From JACDER01 sp036394915 (GTDB lineage Bacteria > Actinomycetota > Thermoleophilia > Gaiellales > Gaiellaceae), in the NCBI GenBank assembly GCA_036394915.1, contig DASWEE010000058.1, positions 1 through 44,327 of the forward strand: DNA of 44,327 nt, given 5' to 3'. Positions 31,011 to 39,562 of this stretch are shown one piece after another (the first letter of the stretch is position 1; each line of letters opens with the position of its first letter). The notes beneath the pieces were generated by a model, which saw nothing but the letters and a program-made list of their open reading frames with translations, searched no databases and had not been told where the DNA came from. The position numbers were made by a program, and so were the translations under genes.

Positions 31011-31213
31011 GGTACGCCGGCATCGCACTCGTCCAGGCCTATCGCTGGCTCGTGAGCCCACTGTTTCCAAGCTCGTGCAAGTTCCACCCGTCCTGCTCGC
31101 AGTACGCCGTCGACGCGCTGCGCAAATACGGGCTCGTGCGCGGGTCGCTGAAGGCCGCCCGGCGCCTGCTTCGCTGCCATCCCTGGAGCCACGGCGGAGT
31201 TGACTACGCATGA
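31007..31213 (+). CDS. yidD: membrane protein insertion efficiency factor YidD
   Basis: The 68-residue protein starts at a GTG overlapping the rnpA stop. It contains the YidD signature SPLFPSSCKFHPSCSQYA and LLRCHPWSHGGVDY. It is a small amphipathic membrane-associated protein thought to aid YidC-dependent insertion; its place between rnpA and yidC is conserved. Confidence 0.94.
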   Translation: MRYAGIALVQAYRWLVSPLFPSSCKFHPSCSQYAVDALRKYGLVRGSLKAARRLLRCHPWSHGGVDYA

Positions 31214-31238
31214 TCGTCCATCGGCCGAAGGGCGGCCA

Positions 31239-32066
31239 ATGATCGCCGTTCCGCTCCTGAGCATCCTCAGCCCGCTCGAGGACGTCCTCCGCAACGTGCT
31301 CGAGTGGATGCACAACACGGTCGGCCTGCCGTGGGCGTGGTCGATCGTCGCCGTGACGGTGATCGTCCGTCTGATCCTCGTGCCGCTCACCGTCAAGCAG
31401 ATTCACTCGATGCAGAACCTGCAGCGGCACGCGCCGCAGATGAAGGAGATCCAGAAGAAGTACAAGCAGGACAAGAAGAAGCAGCAGGAAGAGCTGATGC
31501 GCTTCTACAAGGAGAACCAGATCAACCCGGCGGCCTCATGCCTGCCGCTGCTGGCGCAGTTCCCGGTCTTCATCGCGCTCTACTTCGTGCTGCGGAACTT
31601 CACCAACCACGTCCACGCGACTCCGCACGAGCTCTCCTGGCTCGGCCTGATCAACATCACGCACCACGCGAGCACGGGGTGGGGGCCGATGCTGCTCGTG
31701 ATCTATGCCGCCAGCCAGATCGCGTCGACCCTGTTCATGTCGACGACGATGGACAAGATGCAGCGGACGCTGCTGCTCGTCTTGCCGCTCGTCTTCATCA
31801 CCTTCATCAGTCGCTTCCCCGCCGGCCTCGTCCTTTACTGGGTGACGACCAACCTGTGGACGGTCGGGCAGGGAGTCGTCACGCGCAGGCTCGTGCCAAA
31901 GACGCCTGCCCCGGCGCTGGCGCCGAAGCGCACGTCGCGCACGAAACCCGCCGAGGAGGCGCCTCCCGACACCGGCGACGGTGCCAAGCCCGAGCAGCCA
32001 CCGCCGAAACCGCAGCCCCAGGTGCGCAAGGTGAGGCGGAAGAAGAAGAAGCGCGCGCGCCGGTGA
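31239..32066 (+). CDS. yidC: membrane protein insertase YidC/Oxa1
   Basis: The 275-residue product is the short (Oxa1-like) form lacking the periplasmic domain of Gram-negative YidC. Transmembrane segments: about 23-45 (LPWAWSIVAVTVIVRLILVPL, holding the conserved Arg that contacts substrates), then 105-120, 150-170 and 185-215. Between TM1 and TM2 is the basic cytoplasmic hairpin KEIQKKYKQDKKKQQEELM. The C-terminal 60 residues are proline- and lysine-rich and end KKKKRARR, a ribosome-contacting tail. ATG 31239 is chosen because AAGGGCGG precedes it; the upstream start at 31200 overlaps yidD. Overlaps jag by GTGA. Confidence 0.94.
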   Translation: MIAVPLLSILSPLEDVLRNVLEWMHNTVGLPWAWSIVAVTVIVRLILVPLTVKQIHSMQNLQRHAPQMKEIQKKYKQDKKKQQEELMRFYKENQINPAASCLPLLAQFPVFIALYFVLRNFTNHVHATPHELSWLGLINITHHASTGWGPMLLVIYAASQIASTLFMSTTMDKMQRTLLLVLPLVFITFISRFPAGLVLYWVTTNLWTVGQGVVTRRLVPKTPAPALAPKRTSRTKPAEEAPPDTGDGAKPEQPPPKPQPQVRKVRRKKKKRARR

Positions 32067-32767
32067 GCTCGGACCTCCAGACCGAGGCGACCGGCGAGAC
32101 GGTCGGAGAGGCGAAGTGGCAGGCCTTGCGTGAGCTCGAGCGGCTGAGCCCGGGGCTCGACAAGTCGCTCGTCCGCTTCCAGGTTCTGTCGGAGGGCGAG
32201 CGGGGGCTGCTCGGCGTCGGCTACAGGCCCGCGCGGGTGATCGCCAGCGTTCCCGAGGGACCGCAGGCTGCGCCTGCCGCCCCGCCGGCCGACGAGAGCG
32301 AGCTCGCGGCCCGCGTGCGGGAGCTCGTCGAGCGCGCGACTCACGCGATGGGGCTCAGCTGCCGGATCGATATCCACGAGGACGAGGAGTCGGTGACCGC
32401 GTCGTGCTCGGGATCCGAGCTCGGCCTCCTGATCGGCAAGCGCGGGCAGACGATCGACGCGCTTCAGTACCTCGCGAACGCGATCGTCTACCGCGCGTTC
32501 GGGGAAGGCGCGAAGCAGGTCGTGATCGACGCGGCGCGGTATCGGGAGCGGCGGAAGGCGACGCTCGAGACGCTGGCACTCCAGGCGGCGGAGCGGGTCC
32601 GGGCCGGCGGCGATCCCGTCGGGCTCGAGCCGATGACTTCGATCGAGCGCAAGGTCGTCCATCTCCGGCTCAAGGACGAGCCGGGCGTCGGCACCGAGAG
32701 CGAAGGCGTCGAGCCGAATCGGTACGTCGTCGTGGTGCCCGCATCGGCTCCGGCCGACAGTCCTTGA
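32063..32767 (+). CDS. jag: Jag/KhpB-type RNA-binding protein (KH-R3H)
   Basis: The 234-residue cytosolic protein has an N-terminal Jag segment (about 1-75, with AKWQALRELERLSPGLDKSLVRF and GERGLLGVGYRPARV), a KH domain (about 100-165, motif GLLIGKRGQTIDALQYL) and an R3H domain (about 170-230, ERKVVH and NRYVVVVPA). KhpB proteins bind RNA and affect cell elongation in Gram-positive bacteria. Starts at GTG overlapping yidC, and its stop overlaps the possible TTG start of rsmG (TTGA). Confidence 0.93.
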   Translation: MSSDLQTEATGETVGEAKWQALRELERLSPGLDKSLVRFQVLSEGERGLLGVGYRPARVIASVPEGPQAAPAAPPADESELAARVRELVERATHAMGLSCRIDIHEDEESVTASCSGSELGLLIGKRGQTIDALQYLANAIVYRAFGEGAKQVVIDAARYRERRKATLETLALQAAERVRAGGDPVGLEPMTSIERKVVHLRLKDEPGVGTESEGVEPNRYVVVVPASAPADSP

Positions 32768-33393
32768 ATCCCACCGCTTCCCAGCTTGTGTTTAAAAACA
32801 CAGGCACGGAGGAGCGAGTGCGTGCCTGGCTCCAGGCGCTGCTCGACACCCCAGGGCTGACCTCGGTCCGAGACCTCGAGGAGGCCTGGAAAGTCCATGT
32901 CGAGCAATCGCTGGCGGCCCTTCCGGTGGTGCTCCGGGTCGAGGGGCAGATCGTCGACGTCGGGTCGGGGGGCGGCGCGCCCGGGATTCCGCTCGCGGCT
33001 GCGCTGCCCGACCGGCATGTGACGCTCCTCGAGTCGAACGAGCGGAAGGCCGCGTTCTTGGAGCGCGCCGCGGCCGAGTTCCCAAACGTGACCGTCGTAC
33101 GGGGCCGGGCGGAGGAGCAGGAGCTCGAGCGCTTCGGTGTCGCCGTCGCGAAGGCGCTGGCCCCCCCGCCGGTCGCGCTCGAGTGGTGCCTGCCGCTCGT
33201 GCGGATAGGCGGCGCAGCGATCCTGTACGTGGGTCCCTCTGCCGACTCGGAGGCGGTTGCAAGGGCCGCGGCGAAGCTGGGAGGCGCAGCGCCCGAAGCC
33301 GAGCCGGGGCTGCTGGTCGTACGGAAGATAGCGCCGACTCCGCCCGGCTTTCCGCGGCGGCCCGGGATCGCCCGGAAACGTCCGCTCGCGTAA
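32764..33393 (+). CDS. rsmG: 16S rRNA (guanine527-N7)-methyltransferase RsmG
   Basis: RsmG methylates G527 in 16S rRNA using S-adenosylmethionine; its loss gives low-level streptomycin resistance in several bacteria. The SAM motif is IVDVGSGGGAPGIPLAAALP, followed by VTLLESNERKAAFL and VTVVRGRAEE. The gene may start at TTG 32764 (TTGA overlap with jag, 209 residues) or at GTG 32818, which has a strong GGAGG five bases before it and gives 191 residues. I list the longer form but favour neither strongly. The TGTGTTTAAAAACACA palindrome at 32787-32802 lies between the two candidates. Confidence 0.9.
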   Translation: MNPTASQLVFKNTGTEERVRAWLQALLDTPGLTSVRDLEEAWKVHVEQSLAALPVVLRVEGQIVDVGSGGGAPGIPLAAALPDRHVTLLESNERKAAFLERAAAEFPNVTVVRGRAEEQELERFGVAVAKALAPPPVALEWCLPLVRIGGAAILYVGPSADSEAVARAAAKLGGAAPEAEPGLLVVRKIAPTPPGFPRRPGIARKRPLA

Positions 33394-33406
33394 CGAGAAT
33401 GCCCGT

Positions 33407-34145
<739 letters not shown>

Positions 34146-34162
<17 letters not shown>

Positions 34163-35015
34163 GAAGCGGCGGGGCCTCGGACGGGGCCTCGAGGTACTCG
34201 TCGGCGGCATGGGCGAGGGCCCGGAGCTCGCCCAGCTGGCGGTTGAGTCGATCCATCCGAACCCGCGCCAGCCCCGGCGGCGGTTCGAGCCGGAGGCGGG
34301 GTCCGGTCTCGCGCGCTCGATCGAGACGCAGGGGATGCTGCAGCCGGTAGTGGTGCGGCCGCGCGCCTCCGGGGGCTACGAGCTGATCGCCGGAGAGCGG
34401 CGCTGGCGGGCTGCGAAGGAGGCCGGCGTTGCCAAGGTGCCTGCGCTCGTCAGGGAGGCCGGGGACAGCGAGTCGCTACTCCTGTCGCTCGTGGAGAACG
34501 TCGCGCGCGAGCAGCTGTCGGCGGTGGAGGAGGCGCGCGCCTACGCGGTGCTGATGGACGAGTTCGGGCTCCCGGTTGGCGAGATCGCGGAGCGTGTCGG
34601 CCGGTCCAGCTCGAGCGTCTCGAACCGGCTGCGGCTGCTCGAGCTCCCCGACGACATCCTCTGGATGCTCGCCCGCGGGGAGCTGACCGAGGGCCACGCT
34701 CGGGCAGTGCTCGGCGCCCCAGGGCAGGCCGAGCGACGCCGGCTGGCAAAGCGGGTGCTCAAGGAAGGGCTGTCCGTGCGTCAGACCGAGCGGGCCGCCC
34801 GGACGATGGGCGCGCGTACGTACAGGACGCGCCCGACGCGAATCGACCCCGCGATCGCCGAGCGCGCGGCGCGGGCCGTCCAGCGCCTGACGGGGTTTCG
34901 GCCGAAGGTGACGCCGACGCGAATCGAGATCCCATTCGCGGACGAGCGCGAGCTTGCGGAGCTGGCCGAAGCGCTGGAACGAGCTTCGGTACCATCGCCG
35001 AGAACGGGCGATTAG
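34146..35015 (+). CDS. parB: chromosome-partition protein ParB/Spo0J
   Basis: The 289-residue ParB has a start of the RRGLGRGLEVL type (TTG at 34146), the CTPase/N-engagement motif GERRWRAAKEAG, box II LSLVENVAREQLSAVEEARAY, a central helix-turn-helix (VGEIAERVGRSSSSVSNRLRLL) that reads parS, and a C-terminal dimerisation region. Its final codons and stop lie in the first 10 bases of the tRNA-Ile gene, an unusual overlap. No textbook parS (TGTTTCACGTGAAACA) was found in the window. Confidence 0.95.
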
Positions 35016-35079
35016 CTCAGTCGGTTAGAGCGCCGCTCTGATAAGGCGGAGGTCCGTGGTTCGAATCCACGATCGCCCA
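35006..35079 (+). tRNA. tRNA-Ile (GAT anticodon)
   Basis: A complete 74-nt cloverleaf: acceptor GGGCGAT/ATCGCCC, D arm GCTC/GAGC, anticodon stem CCGCT/GGCGG with loop CTGATAA (anticodon GAT), T arm CGTGG-TTCGAAT-CCACG, discriminator A. CCA is not encoded. It shares its first 10 bases with the end of parB and lies antisense to the open tail of the NUDIX gene. Location away from an rRNA operon is notable because tRNA-Ile(GAT) is often in the 16S-23S spacer. Confidence 0.98.
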
Positions 35080-35605
35080 TTTCCTCAGCGTGCCGCAGTG
35101 CTCCCCGCACGGCCTCGGCGATGTAATCGTTCCCGATTTCGTCCACGCCGAACCACCTGAGCTCGAGGGACTCCGGTGAGCTCAGCTCGTGCTCGGAGCT
35201 TCCCGCCGGGGCGAGCGCAACGAATCTGACGTCGATGTGCACGTGAGGACCCGCCGCAGGCTCGCCGGGATGGACGTCGACATCGAAGGGAACCGGGTCG
35301 AGCACCAAGGAGGTCAGGCCGGTTTCCTCGACGACCTCGCGCAGGGCGACGCCGGCCACGTCCGGGTCGCCGTCGCAGTGGCCGCCGGGCTGCAACCAGC
35401 GCTCGAACTTCGGATGCCAGAGGAGTAGCACGCGGCCGCCGGCCGGATCGACGACGAACGCGGAGCCGGTGAGGTGCGCCGGCATGGCCGCCCGCTCGGC
35501 CACTTCCGGCACCGTTCGCGCGAGGAAGAGCGCAAGCTCCTTGATCGCGGCGCGTCGCCACGAGTACGGCCGGATACTGTCGAGCGTCTCCACGGGCGTC
35601 GCCAC
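35012..35605 (-). CDS. NUDIX hydrolase
   Basis: The protein hydrolyses a nucleoside-diphosphate-linked compound. The NUDIX box is intact as GDPDVAGVALREVVEETGL within the region GGHC...REVVEETG, about residue 88-110. GTG at 35605 is the start: a TACGAT -10 box lies exactly 6 bp upstream, so the mRNA is probably leaderless. The frame does not stop until it has crossed the tRNA-Ile gene, so the last 22 residues (beginning GDRGFEPRTSALSERRS) are antisense tRNA sequence. That tail is likely dispensable or only formally coded; the natural domain ends near 35080. Confidence 0.82.
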   Translation of the reverse strand: MATPVETLDSIRPYSWRRAAIKELALFLARTVPEVAERAAMPAHLTGSAFVVDPAGGRVLLLWHPKFERWLQPGGHCDGDPDVAGVALREVVEETGLTSLVLDPVPFDVDVHPGEPAAGPHVHIDVRFVALAPAGSSEHELSSPESLELRWFGVDEIGNDYIAEAVRGALRHAEEMGDRGFEPRTSALSERRSNRLS

Positions 35606-35611
35606 GTGGCG

Positions 35612-35617
35612 ATCGTA
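35612..35617 (-). promoter_or_regulatory. -10 box of the NUDIX gene (leaderless geometry)
   Basis: TACGAT on the minus strand ends 6 bp before the GTG at 35605, the spacing at which transcription would begin at the start codon. A perfect 12-bp palindrome CGCCACGTGGCG (35600-35611) overlaps the start and could be an operator. Confidence 0.4.
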
Positions 35618-35673
35618 GCCCTGCAAGGGAAGAGTTTGACCGTCGACCCCTGGGCTATCATGGCCGCAGGGTC

Positions 35674-36207
35674 ATGCAGCGGATGGACATTTACGGCGTC
35701 TCGTTCGACCTGGTCGGGAAGCAGCCGATCGTGCTGCTGAAGACTGCCGAGGGAAACAAGTTCCTCCCGATCTGGATCGGCCACCCGGAGGCCGCCGCGA
35801 TTCTGATGCGCATCCAGGGCGCGTCGACTCCGCGCCCGATGACGCACGACCTCCTCACGGACATGCTCCTCAAGCTCGACGCCGAGGTGATCGCGGTCAC
35901 CGTGACCGAGCTCCGCGACAACACCTTCTACGCCAGCATCACGGTGCAGCAGAACGGGTCGGAGATCGAGATCGACTCCCGCCCGTCCGATGCGATCGCC
36001 CTGGCAGTTCGATCCGATGCCCCGATCTACGCGGCGGACGACGTGATCGAGGAGTCGGCGATCGAGTTCGAGGGCGAGGATGCGCCGCCGGAGAACGTTT
36101 CGACGATGACTCCCGAGCAGCAGGCGCAGCTCCGCGACCAGTTCAAGGAGTTTCTCGAGAACGTCACGCCGGACCAGTTCGCCGCCGCCGCAGACGACGA
36201 GGACTAG
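35674..36207 (+). CDS. DUF151 bifunctional nuclease-family protein
   Basis: The 177-residue protein belongs to DUF151 (bifunctional nuclease family). It shows VVLLKTAEGNKFLPIWIG-type opening (here PIVLLKTAEGNKFLPIWIG), RPMTHDLLTDMLLKLDAEV and SRPSDAIALAVRSDAPIYA, then an acidic C-terminus rich in Asp and Glu. Members have been reported to cleave DNA and RNA, but the native role is not settled. Start ATG 35674, or ATG 35683. A possible TATCAT -10 lies at 35656-35661. Its TAG stop and the convergent gene's stop share the palindrome CTAG. Confidence 0.88.
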   Translation: MQRMDIYGVSFDLVGKQPIVLLKTAEGNKFLPIWIGHPEAAAILMRIQGASTPRPMTHDLLTDMLLKLDAEVIAVTVTELRDNTFYASITVQQNGSEIEIDSRPSDAIALAVRSDAPIYAADDVIEESAIEFEGEDAPPENVSTMTPEQQAQLRDQFKEFLENVTPDQFAAAADDED

Positions 36208-36668
36208 CCAACCCAGTCGACGTGGATGCGCTTCCCGGTCGTCGGAAGCGCGATCAGCTGGTAGGGAAAGGTCAGCTTCGGCACGCCGGGGTTCGCGAGC
36301 GTCGCGTTCTGCCTCCGCACCGTGACGACGACGTGCTCGCTGTCCTCGCTCACGCGGAGCACGCGGATCGAGTAGGCCGTCGTCGAGCGGGGGCCGAGCG
36401 TGATCAGCGCCGCCCGCCAGCGCGGGAAGTCGACCCGGGGCACGTGCGTCCCGCCGCGCGAGTGCAGATAGGCGGCGAGCTGCGGCTCGGAGATGAACTC
36501 GCGTGTGATTCCCCGAGGGAGCTCGAGCGCCCCGGTCTCGGCGCTGAGGTTGCGCCAGGGGAGCGGATGCGAAGCACCCGGACCGCCCAGCTTGTCCACG
36601 AGCAGCCAGGCCGTGGCGGCGACGGCGAGGAGGACGACGGCGGCGAGCTTGACTCGGGTGGCGATCAG
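36204..36668 (-). CDS. small membrane-anchored protein of unknown function (CTG start)
   Basis: The 154-residue product begins with a hydrophobic helix (about 7-26, VKLAAVVLLAVAATAWLLVDK) and is otherwise soluble with no family I recognise (for example SEPQLAAYLHSRGGTHVPRV and YSIRVLRVSEDSEHVVVTV). The frame has no ATG, GTG or TTG before the helix; a CTG at 36668 overlaps the upstream L,D-transpeptidase stop as CTGA, so I use it. Coupling to that gene suggests an extracytoplasmic or cell-wall partner. The C-terminal stop shares CTAG with the convergent DUF151 gene. Confidence 0.6.
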   Translation of the reverse strand: MIATRVKLAAVVLLAVAATAWLLVDKLGGPGASHPLPWRNLSAETGALELPRGITREFISEPQLAAYLHSRGGTHVPRVDFPRWRAALITLGPRSTTAYSIRVLRVSEDSEHVVVTVRRQNATLANPGVPKLTFPYQLIALPTTGKRIHVDWVG

Positions 36669-38014
36669 TAGATGATCACGGTCGTGCCGTAGCCGTGCGT
36701 CTCGTAGAGCGAGTACGCGATCCACAGCGGAACCCGGACGCAGCCGTGGCTGGCCGGATAGGCCGGCACGGACGGATAGCCGTGGATGGCGAAGGCGCCG
36801 ATGAAGTACATCGAGTAGTACATGCTGAGCGAGTTGAAGCCCGGCGTCTTGCTGTAGACGTGGAAGACGCCGAGCGGCGTGTTGCCCGTCGCGCCGGTCG
36901 AGACCTGGATCGCGCGTGCGACCCGGCCACCGCGCACCTCGAACATGACCTGCCGGGTCTTGTCGACCTCGAAATGGTTCCCGGAGCGGTAGCGCGCCGA
37001 CGGGATCCCGACTGCCTGGAGCTTCCGCCAGAAGGCCCGATCCACGCTGCCGGTCCGGTCGAGCCAGTTCACCTTCTGGAAGGCGAGCACGGCGTCGTAG
37101 GTGTCTTCTCCGTAGTAGCCGTCGACGCGCTCGAGCGCGTAGTGGAGATCCCGAAGCCGCTGCTCGAGGAAGCGGACGGAGGGGCCGCGCGAGCCGAAGC
37201 CGAGATTCGGCATCGCGACGGTGACGCGGAGGAAGCGCCCGACGCGCGCGAAGCCGGAGACCGTGTCGGCGGAGACTCGAATCGAGTAGATGCGTGGGCT
37301 CGACGTCTTCAGCCGCACCCGCGCGGTCCCGGTGGCGGAGCCGTCGAAGACCTTCGCCCCGTGACGGAGGACGGTGATGTGGATCGGCCCGGCGACAGCA
37401 GGCCGGAGTCGGGCGACGACCGCGAGCGGGCTGCCGACGAGTGCCACGCCGGCGATCCTCGCGGTCAGCACCGGGCGCACGCGGACGGGCACGCTGTTCG
37501 AGACGGCGTCGAGCAGCGAAGCCTGGTACGTACCGGGCTGCTGGGCCCGCGCGCGAAGGCGGTAGCTCCCGTTTCGCCGGGTGAGGGTCGCCCCGACGGC
37601 GTGACCGTCGCGCCGGAGGACGATGCGGACGGAGGCCTCGGCCGGCCTGATCGCTCCGCGGAGGACGAAGGCATGCGCGTAGCGGGCGGCGCGGGGCGCG
37701 CGGAGCGAGAGCGCGTACGCGGTGATTAGCACCGTGACCTGTGTCGTCTGGCCGCCATACGCGGTGCCCGTGACCGCCGCCGTGTACCTGCCGGCGTCCG
37801 TATAGGTGTGCTGCACGACCGCGCCGTCGCCCGCGGAGCCGTCCCCGAAGTCCCAGTGATACGCGATCGCCTCGCCCGAGGCGGTGAAGGAAACCTGGAG
37901 CGGTGCGGCGCCCGACTGCGGTGTTGCCTGGACCGAGACCGACGGACCGGCCGCATGCCCAGCGGGGGCCCAGGCGAGGCCCAGCAGGAGCACGAGCAGG
38001 AAGCGCTTTCGCAT
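36665..38014 (-). CDS. L,D-transpeptidase with PKD, Ig-like and peptidoglycan-binding domains
   Basis: The 449-residue exported enzyme makes 3-3 or lipoprotein cross-links in peptidoglycan. After a signal peptide (1-22, ending AGHAA) comes a PKD domain (about 24-105, YHWDFGDGSAGDG), then two beta-sandwich repeats (about 110-270), a PG_binding_1 domain (about 275-330, SVRFLEQRLRDLHY and GYYGEDTYDAVLAFQ) and the YkuD catalytic domain with HGYPSVPAYPASHGCVRV, Cys near 425. ATG 38014 was chosen for its signal peptide. The Ig-like spacers may place the catalytic domain at a distance from the membrane. Confidence 0.9.
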   Translation of the reverse strand: MRKRFLLVLLLGLAWAPAGHAAGPSVSVQATPQSGAAPLQVSFTASGEAIAYHWDFGDGSAGDGAVVQHTYTDAGRYTAAVTGTAYGGQTTQVTVLITAYALSLRAPRAARYAHAFVLRGAIRPAEASVRIVLRRDGHAVGATLTRRNGSYRLRARAQQPGTYQASLLDAVSNSVPVRVRPVLTARIAGVALVGSPLAVVARLRPAVAGPIHITVLRHGAKVFDGSATGTARVRLKTSSPRIYSIRVSADTVSGFARVGRFLRVTVAMPNLGFGSRGPSVRFLEQRLRDLHYALERVDGYYGEDTYDAVLAFQKVNWLDRTGSVDRAFWRKLQAVGIPSARYRSGNHFEVDKTRQVMFEVRGGRVARAIQVSTGATGNTPLGVFHVYSKTPGFNSLSMYYSMYFIGAFAIHGYPSVPAYPASHGCVRVPLWIAYSLYETHGYGTTVIIY

Positions 38015-38056
38015 GGGCTTCGGAAATTCGGCCCGGGACGCCTGGATCCTGCGCAC

Positions 38057-38710
38057 TTAGGTTGAGACGGCCACGATCAAAACGATGCTGTTGAACGCTC
38101 CGTGGACGATCATCCCCGGGTAGACGCTGCCGGTGCGGCTGCGAACATACGCGAGCCCGGCGCCGAAGGCCGCGAGGATCGGAAGTGCCTCGACCAGCCC
38201 GTGTGCGAGCCCGAAGAAGAGCCCGACGAGCACGATCGCGGTCCAGCGTCCGAAGGGCTGGAGCAGCTTGTAGCCGATACCACGGAAGGTCAGCTCCTCC
38301 ACGATCGGAGCCAGGACGGCGATGACGACGAAGTTGGCCACGAAGGGTGCGGCGCGGTCGGGATGCCAAGTCTTGGGGACGAGGCCCTGCTCGTTCCCAG
38401 GTTGCAGAAGCGGAGAGAGGATCCCGGCGAGAACGAAGACTCCGATCAGGACGAGCACGCACAGGCCGATCGCCCGGCCCCACGAAGCGGGCCGGCGAAG
38501 ACCGAGGTACTCGTCTCTCGGGCGCTCGCGTGCGATCAGCAGGACGACCACGAGGATCACGACGAGCTGCACGAGTCCGAGCACGGCCGCGCTCCAGGTG
38601 TAGAGGACGTTGCGATCGGTCGTGGATGACGAGAAGCGCGCGGCGTAGTTGAGCGCGGCGAAGACGCCGACGAACGCGAGCCATCCGTACAGCCTGCCTC
38701 GGTCGCTCAT
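38057..38710 (-). CDS. CPBP-family intramembrane protease (CAAX-type)
   Basis: The 217-residue polytopic protein has about six hydrophobic helices and the CPBP motifs: EELTFRGIG (Glu pair, motif 1), FFGLAHGLVEAL (motif 2) and IVHGAFNSIV (motif 3). CPBP proteins are Rce1-related glutamate proteases; bacterial ones act on diverse substrates including bacteriocin-related or regulatory ones. ATG at 38710. It lies 43 bp after the ABC binding protein and 42 bp before the transpeptidase; no strong clue to its substrate. Confidence 0.9.
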   Translation of the reverse strand: MSDRGRLYGWLAFVGVFAALNYAARFSSSTTDRNVLYTWSAAVLGLVQLVVILVVVLLIARERPRDEYLGLRRPASWGRAIGLCVLVLIGVFVLAGILSPLLQPGNEQGLVPKTWHPDRAAPFVANFVVIAVLAPIVEELTFRGIGYKLLQPFGRWTAIVLVGLFFGLAHGLVEALPILAAFGAGLAYVRSRTGSVYPGMIVHGAFNSIVLIVAVST

Positions 38711-38752
38711 CCGACCGGCGTTCCGAACGCGGCGATCGTGACCGCGCTCAGA

Positions 38753-39562
38753 TCAGCGAAACGCATCCGGGTGCAGGTAGCGGGCGATCGCCACCAGCTC
38801 GGTGCCGATCTCGCCCCCCGGCTGGACGACGCGTGAGGCGAGGATCGCGAAGTGGTTCGTGCGCACGGCCTTGAGGTGCCGGGTGCGCGGGTCGTGGCGG
38901 AGCGCGGCCAGGGTCGTGCCGCTGTCGGAGGTGGCCAGATAGAAGTCGGGGTTGAGCCGGGCGAGCCTGCGAACGTTGAACGGCCCCCCCTGTGGCCCCG
39001 GCCCGCCGACGTTGCGGCCGCCGGCTTCTGCGATCAGGTTCCCGAGCAAGCTGTCGTTCGACACCGTCGTGAAGAAGCCGGTGTCGACGAACACCGTGAC
39101 CGGTTTGGCGTTCGCGAGGCGAGCCCGGACGATCGTTCTCTTGGCCTGGATTCCCGCGACGAGCCGGCGCGCCTCGAGCGGGCGGTCGAGCAGAAGTCCC
39201 AGGTCGGTGAGCGCGCGCTCGACGTCGTCGATCGAGGCGTCCGGAGCGATGTAGAGCGGCGTGTTGGCACGGGCCCTCGAGTTCTGATCCTCGGGGGTCG
39301 TCACTACGAGCCCGGTCGACGCCGCGACCGGGCTGGGCGAGACCTTCCGTCCAAGGACCGAGGAGACGAGCGTCGCGGCCTGTGTGGTAAGGGCGAAGAC
39401 CTGGTTGGGCTTGCGGTCGAGGACGACATCGGGTGCACCCGCCTGCTCGACCGTGACCGGGTAGATCGGGACCGTCTCTCCGGTCGGCTCGGAGCGCTGC
39501 CCGCAGCCGGTCAGGAGCAGGAGCGCCCCCACGGCGGCCGCTCCAAGGACGATCTTCCTCAT
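38753..39562 (-). CDS. ABC-transporter substrate-binding lipoprotein (BtuF/FecB-like helical-backbone family)
   Basis: The 269-residue lipoprotein has a lipobox LLLTGC (Cys about 20) and the two-lobe, long-helix fold of class III binding proteins that capture vitamin B12 or ferric siderophores: GRNVGGPGPQGGPFNVRRL between lobes, NPDFYLATSDSGTTLAALR and HPDAFR at the end. No permease or ATPase gene is adjacent. ATG 39562 overlaps the upstream mannosyltransferase stop (ATGA). Ligand unknown; a lipoprotein of similar fold without transport function is possible. Confidence 0.75.
   Translation of the reverse strand: MRKIVLGAAAVGALLLLTGCGQRSEPTGETVPIYPVTVEQAGAPDVVLDRKPNQVFALTTQAATLVSSVLGRKVSPSPVAASTGLVVTTPEDQNSRARANTPLYIAPDASIDDVERALTDLGLLLDRPLEARRLVAGIQAKRTIVRARLANAKPVTVFVDTGFFTTVSNDSLLGNLIAEAGGRNVGGPGPQGGPFNVRRLARLNPDFYLATSDSGTTLAALRHDPRTRHLKAVRTNHFAILASRVVQPGGEIGTELVAIARYLHPDAFR

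Noticed and set aside
35012..35077. C-terminal peptide GDRGFEPRTSALSERRS of the NUDIX frame as a functional domain
   Set aside because: It is the translation of antisense tRNA, a well-known source of spurious protein tails.
36669..38684. Long upstream part of the minus-strand frame that ends at 36204
   Set aside because: It runs through the L,D-transpeptidase and CPBP genes in another frame as arginine-rich noise; only the last 154 codons look like a protein.
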